The notes below the pieces were generated by a model. The model was not told where the DNA came from, ran no database searches, and worked only from the letters and a program-made list of their open reading frames with translations. Below are positions 13,167 through 14,938 of a stretch of DNA of 14,938 nt, piece after piece. Source of the DNA: DASPXY01 sp038227745 (GTDB lineage Bacteria > Planctomycetota > Planctomycetia > Gemmatales > Gemmataceae); assembly GCA_038227745.1 (NCBI GenBank), contig JBBRPS010000165.1, positions 1 through 14,938 on the forward strand, given 5' to 3'. Both the position numbers and the translations under genes were made by a program. Numbering within the stretch: position 1 is the first letter of the stretch; every line of letters begins with the position of its first letter.

Positions 13167-13505
13167 ATGTTCGACAAATTATCGCAGATGTTCGGCATGC
13201 TGCGGAACCTCCCGAAAATGAAGGAGGAGATGCAGAAACTGCAGGAGCGGCTCGGCCAGATCACCGCCGAGGGCGATGCCGGCGGCGGCATGGTCAAGGC
13301 GAAGGTCAACGGCCAGATGGAAGTGCTGTCCTGCACGATCGGCGATGAGGCGCTGCGCGGCAACGACAAGGAGTTGCTGGAGGACCTGATCCGCTCGGCG
13401 GTGAACCAGGCTTTGCACAAGGTCCGCATGCAGATCGCGGAGGAGACGAGCAAGGTGACCGGGTTGGGCCTGCCCGAGGGGTTCAACTTCCCGGGACTGA
13501 GGTAG
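13167..13505 (+). CDS. ybaB: YbaB/EbfC family nucleoid-associated protein
   Basis: A 112-residue protein with the family's layout: an N-terminal helical arm (LRNLPKMKEEMQKLQERLGQ), a central strand region (GGGMVKAKVNGQMEVLSCTI) and a C-terminal helix (ELLEDLIRSAVNQALHKVRM) ending in a Gly/Pro/Phe-rich tail. Members bind DNA as dimers and are usually encoded between dnaX and recR. GAGGAGG lies about 9 nt upstream of the ATG and inside the end of dnaX, so the two are translationally linked. Unusually, recR does not follow; a palindrome and then rpoN come next. Confidence 0.95.
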   Translation: MFDKLSQMFGMLRNLPKMKEEMQKLQERLGQITAEGDAGGGMVKAKVNGQMEVLSCTIGDEALRGNDKELLEDLIRSAVNQALHKVRMQIAEETSKVTGLGLPEGFNFPGLR

Positions 13506-13508
13506 GGT

Positions 13509-13571
13509 CGTTTAGCCGCGGTTCGCAGAACCGCGCTGGGCGAGCGCGGTTCTGCGAACCGCGGCTAAACG
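13509..13571. repeat. Palindrome of the GTTTAGCCGCGGTT family, after ybaB
   Basis: Perfect 29-nt arms (13509-13537 and 13543-13571) surround a 5-nt loop, starting 3 bp after the ybaB stop. The outer GTTTAGCCGCGGTT matches 2380 and 6106-6170, while the inner part (CGCAGAACCGCGC) differs. It may end the dnaX-ybaB transcript, but no U-run follows. Confidence 0.95.
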
Positions 13572-13630
13572 GGAATGTTCGTCATGGCCACGGAAACTCT
13601 GGGCGCCGACGAACGTACGGATTACACGGT

Positions 13631-13645
13631 TGGCACGGGATTTGC
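13631..13645 (+). promoter_or_regulatory. Sigma-54 (-24/-12) promoter upstream of rpoN
   Basis: TGGCAC (13631-13636), five bases, then TTGC (13642-13645) matches the sigma-54 consensus TGGCACG-N4-TTGC, with the GG and GC doublets exactly ten bases apart. Transcription would begin near 13657, about 157 nt before the rpoN start. I could not identify an activator-binding site upstream; the palindrome 13509-13571 is the only structure at that distance. Confidence 0.55.
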
Positions 13646-13813
13646 CCTCTGGATCGGTCCTGGAATTCGCCAATAACCAGATGCTCGCCGACGCCCTCAA
13701 GGGGCGGCGGGTGTTTTAAGAACAGCAGAGGTTTGCGACTCCCGGAGAAGGCGGCCGCCGCCGGCCGGGAGTGGTTTCGAGAATTTGCTTTTCCACGCGG
13801 AGGTGCTTCGACC

Positions 13814-14938
13814 ATGGGACCCGGCATGGGCATGGGTATGCAGATGCGTCCGGAGCAGAAGATGCAACTGTATCTCGCTCCGCGCATGATCCAGTCGATG
13901 GAGATCCTCCAGCTCCCCATCATGGCCCTCCAGGAGCGGATCCAGCAGGAACTGCAGGAGAACCCCGTCCTGGAAATGCAGGAGACCACGCCCGAGGAGC
14001 GGGCGGTCTTCGACGAGGAGGCGGGGGAGCTCAACGCCGGCGCCGACCAGCGCACCGACGTCACCGACCCGCGCAAGGAACTCGTCATCGACGAGAAAGG
14101 CGGCAACGAGGAGGACTTCGACCGCCTGGTGCAGATCAACCAGGACTGGGCCGACCACTTCAACGAGGAGCACCGGCCGTCCAGCAACCGCATGGACGAA
14201 GAGGGCGACAAGAAGCACGACTTCGAGCAGAACATGCCGTCGCGCCCCGTGTCGCTGCACGACTACCTGGGCGACCAGATCGGCTTCCTCGACGCCTTGC
14301 CGGAGATGGCGCGGCTGATGCGGCACGTGATCGCGCACCTCGCCGAGAACGGCTACCTGGGGCGCATCGACGAGCGCGGCCAGTCCTGCCAGGTGCCGCT
14401 CGACGAGGTCGCGCAGAACTACGACCGGCCGGTCACCGCCCAGGACGTGGAGGAGGCGCTGCGGCTGGTGCAGAAGCTCGATCCGCCCGGCGTCGGCGCC
14501 CGCGACCTGCGCGAGTGCCTGCTGCTGCAGCTGACGCCCGAGACACCCTGCGGCGACGTGGTCCGCGTGCTGATCCAGAACCACCTGGAAGACCTGCAGC
14601 ACAACCGCCTGCCCGTCATCCAGAAAAAGACCGGCTACGACCTGGAGACGGTCCAGGAGGGGATCGAGGCGCTCAAGCACCTCAACCCACGGCCGGGCGC
14701 CCAGTTCCAGGCGGACAACATCCCCTACGTGGTGCCGGACATCGTCGTGGAGCGGAACGACAGCGGCGACTACGACGTGCGCCTGCTCGACGACTGGACG
14801 CCGACCGTGTGCATCAACCGCCGCTACATCGAGCTGTACCGGGACAAGGGGGCCGACCCCAAGGCCAAGGAGTACCTCAAGCGGAAGATCCAGGCGGCGC
14901 AGTGGCTGATGGAGTCGATCGAGCAGCGCCGCAGCACG
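13814..14938 (+). CDS. rpoN: RNA polymerase sigma-54 factor (partial, 3' end outside window)
   Basis: 375 residues are visible of a protein that is usually near 480. Region I is typical, with MQLYLAPRMIQSMEILQLPI and MALQERIQQELQENPVLEMQ. An acidic region II follows (residues ~45-135). The core-binding domain comes next (VSLHDYLGDQIGFL, IAHLAENGYLG, VQKLDPPGVGARDLRECLLLQL, LKHLNPRPGAQF, VPDIVVERNDSGDYDV) and runs to AAQWLMESIEQRRST, where the window ends. The DNA-binding helix-turn-helix and RpoN box lie outside. ATG 13814 has GGAGG ten bases upstream; the Met/Gly-rich start (GPGMGMGMQM) offers later ATGs too. Sigma-54 directs transcription that depends on enhancer-binding ATPases. A sigma-54-type promoter sits upstream of the gene. 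Confidence 0.97.
   Translation, partial: MGPGMGMGMQMRPEQKMQLYLAPRMIQSMEILQLPIMALQERIQQELQENPVLEMQETTPEERAVFDEEAGELNAGADQRTDVTDPRKELVIDEKGGNEEDFDRLVQINQDWADHFNEEHRPSSNRMDEEGDKKHDFEQNMPSRPVSLHDYLGDQIGFLDALPEMARLMRHVIAHLAENGYLGRIDERGQSCQVPLDEVAQNYDRPVTAQDVEEALRLVQKLDPPGVGARDLRECLLLQLTPETPCGDVVRVLIQNHLEDLQHNRLPVIQKKTGYDLETVQEGIEALKHLNPRPGAQFQADNIPYVVPDIVVERNDSGDYDVRLLDDWTPTVCINRRYIELYRDKGADPKAKEYLKRKIQAAQWLMESIEQRRST

Noticed and set aside
13697..14680. Minus-strand open frame of 327 codons
   Set aside because: Antisense to rpoN, whose sequence motifs are unmistakable on the plus strand; it is rich in Leu/Val/His as expected of a shadow.

Overview
The window is GC-rich bacterial DNA (roughly two thirds G+C by eye). 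Its style fits a planctomycete of the Gemmata type (Gemmataceae): an ECF sigma factor gene abuts a Ser/Thr kinase with WD40 repeats, a second long secreted WD40/HEAT-like protein is present, and large near-perfect palindromes sit in almost every intergenic gap. This assignment is an inference from gene style, not from a marker gene.

Layout. 1-2261 (minus strand): an ECF sigma factor followed 31 bp later by a membrane-anchored protein kinase that runs off the left edge. 2262-6191: a rearranged region. The spacer upstream of the sigma gene and the 3' end of a neighbouring gene occur twice (2189-2840 and 6005-6443, about 94-95 % identical where they align). The copies flank about 3.1 kb holding a broken gene fragment (2849-3172) and a plus-strand WD40 protein (3368-5995). 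Each copy is broken on a different side: the left has a complete sigma gene and a truncated 194-aa-protein gene, the right has a truncated sigma gene and the complete 194-aa gene. 6192-9118 (minus strand): a probable three-gene operon with a multi-span membrane protein, a ferritin-like helical protein and the 194-aa helical protein, driven by a good sigma-70-like promoter at 9199-9228. A divergent promoter at 9308-9336 serves 9390-10961 (plus strand): two tandem cyclophilin-type peptidyl-prolyl isomerases, the first a lipoprotein with a degenerate active site, the second with the usual catalytic residues but no ATG start. 11137-13505 (plus strand): the signal recognition particle RNA, dnaX and ybaB/ebfC, the classic linkage also seen in Bacillus. 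13814-14938: the first 375 residues of sigma-54 (rpoN).

Most interesting signals: (1) a run of nine A in dnaX contains an in-frame A AAA AAG heptamer, has a Shine-Dalgarno-like GGAGG upstream, and both alternative frames stop at once, so programmed production of a short gamma form beside full-length tau is likely; (2) a textbook -24/-12 sigma-54 promoter lies upstream of rpoN itself, suggesting autoregulation; (3) about ten large palindromes of several sequence families sit in the intergenic gaps, one tandemly duplicated together with the stop codon of the gene before it and one placed between two divergent promoters; (4) the duplicated flanks look like the scar of integration or unequal recombination. 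I see no tRNA, rRNA, CRISPR array or recognisable transposase.
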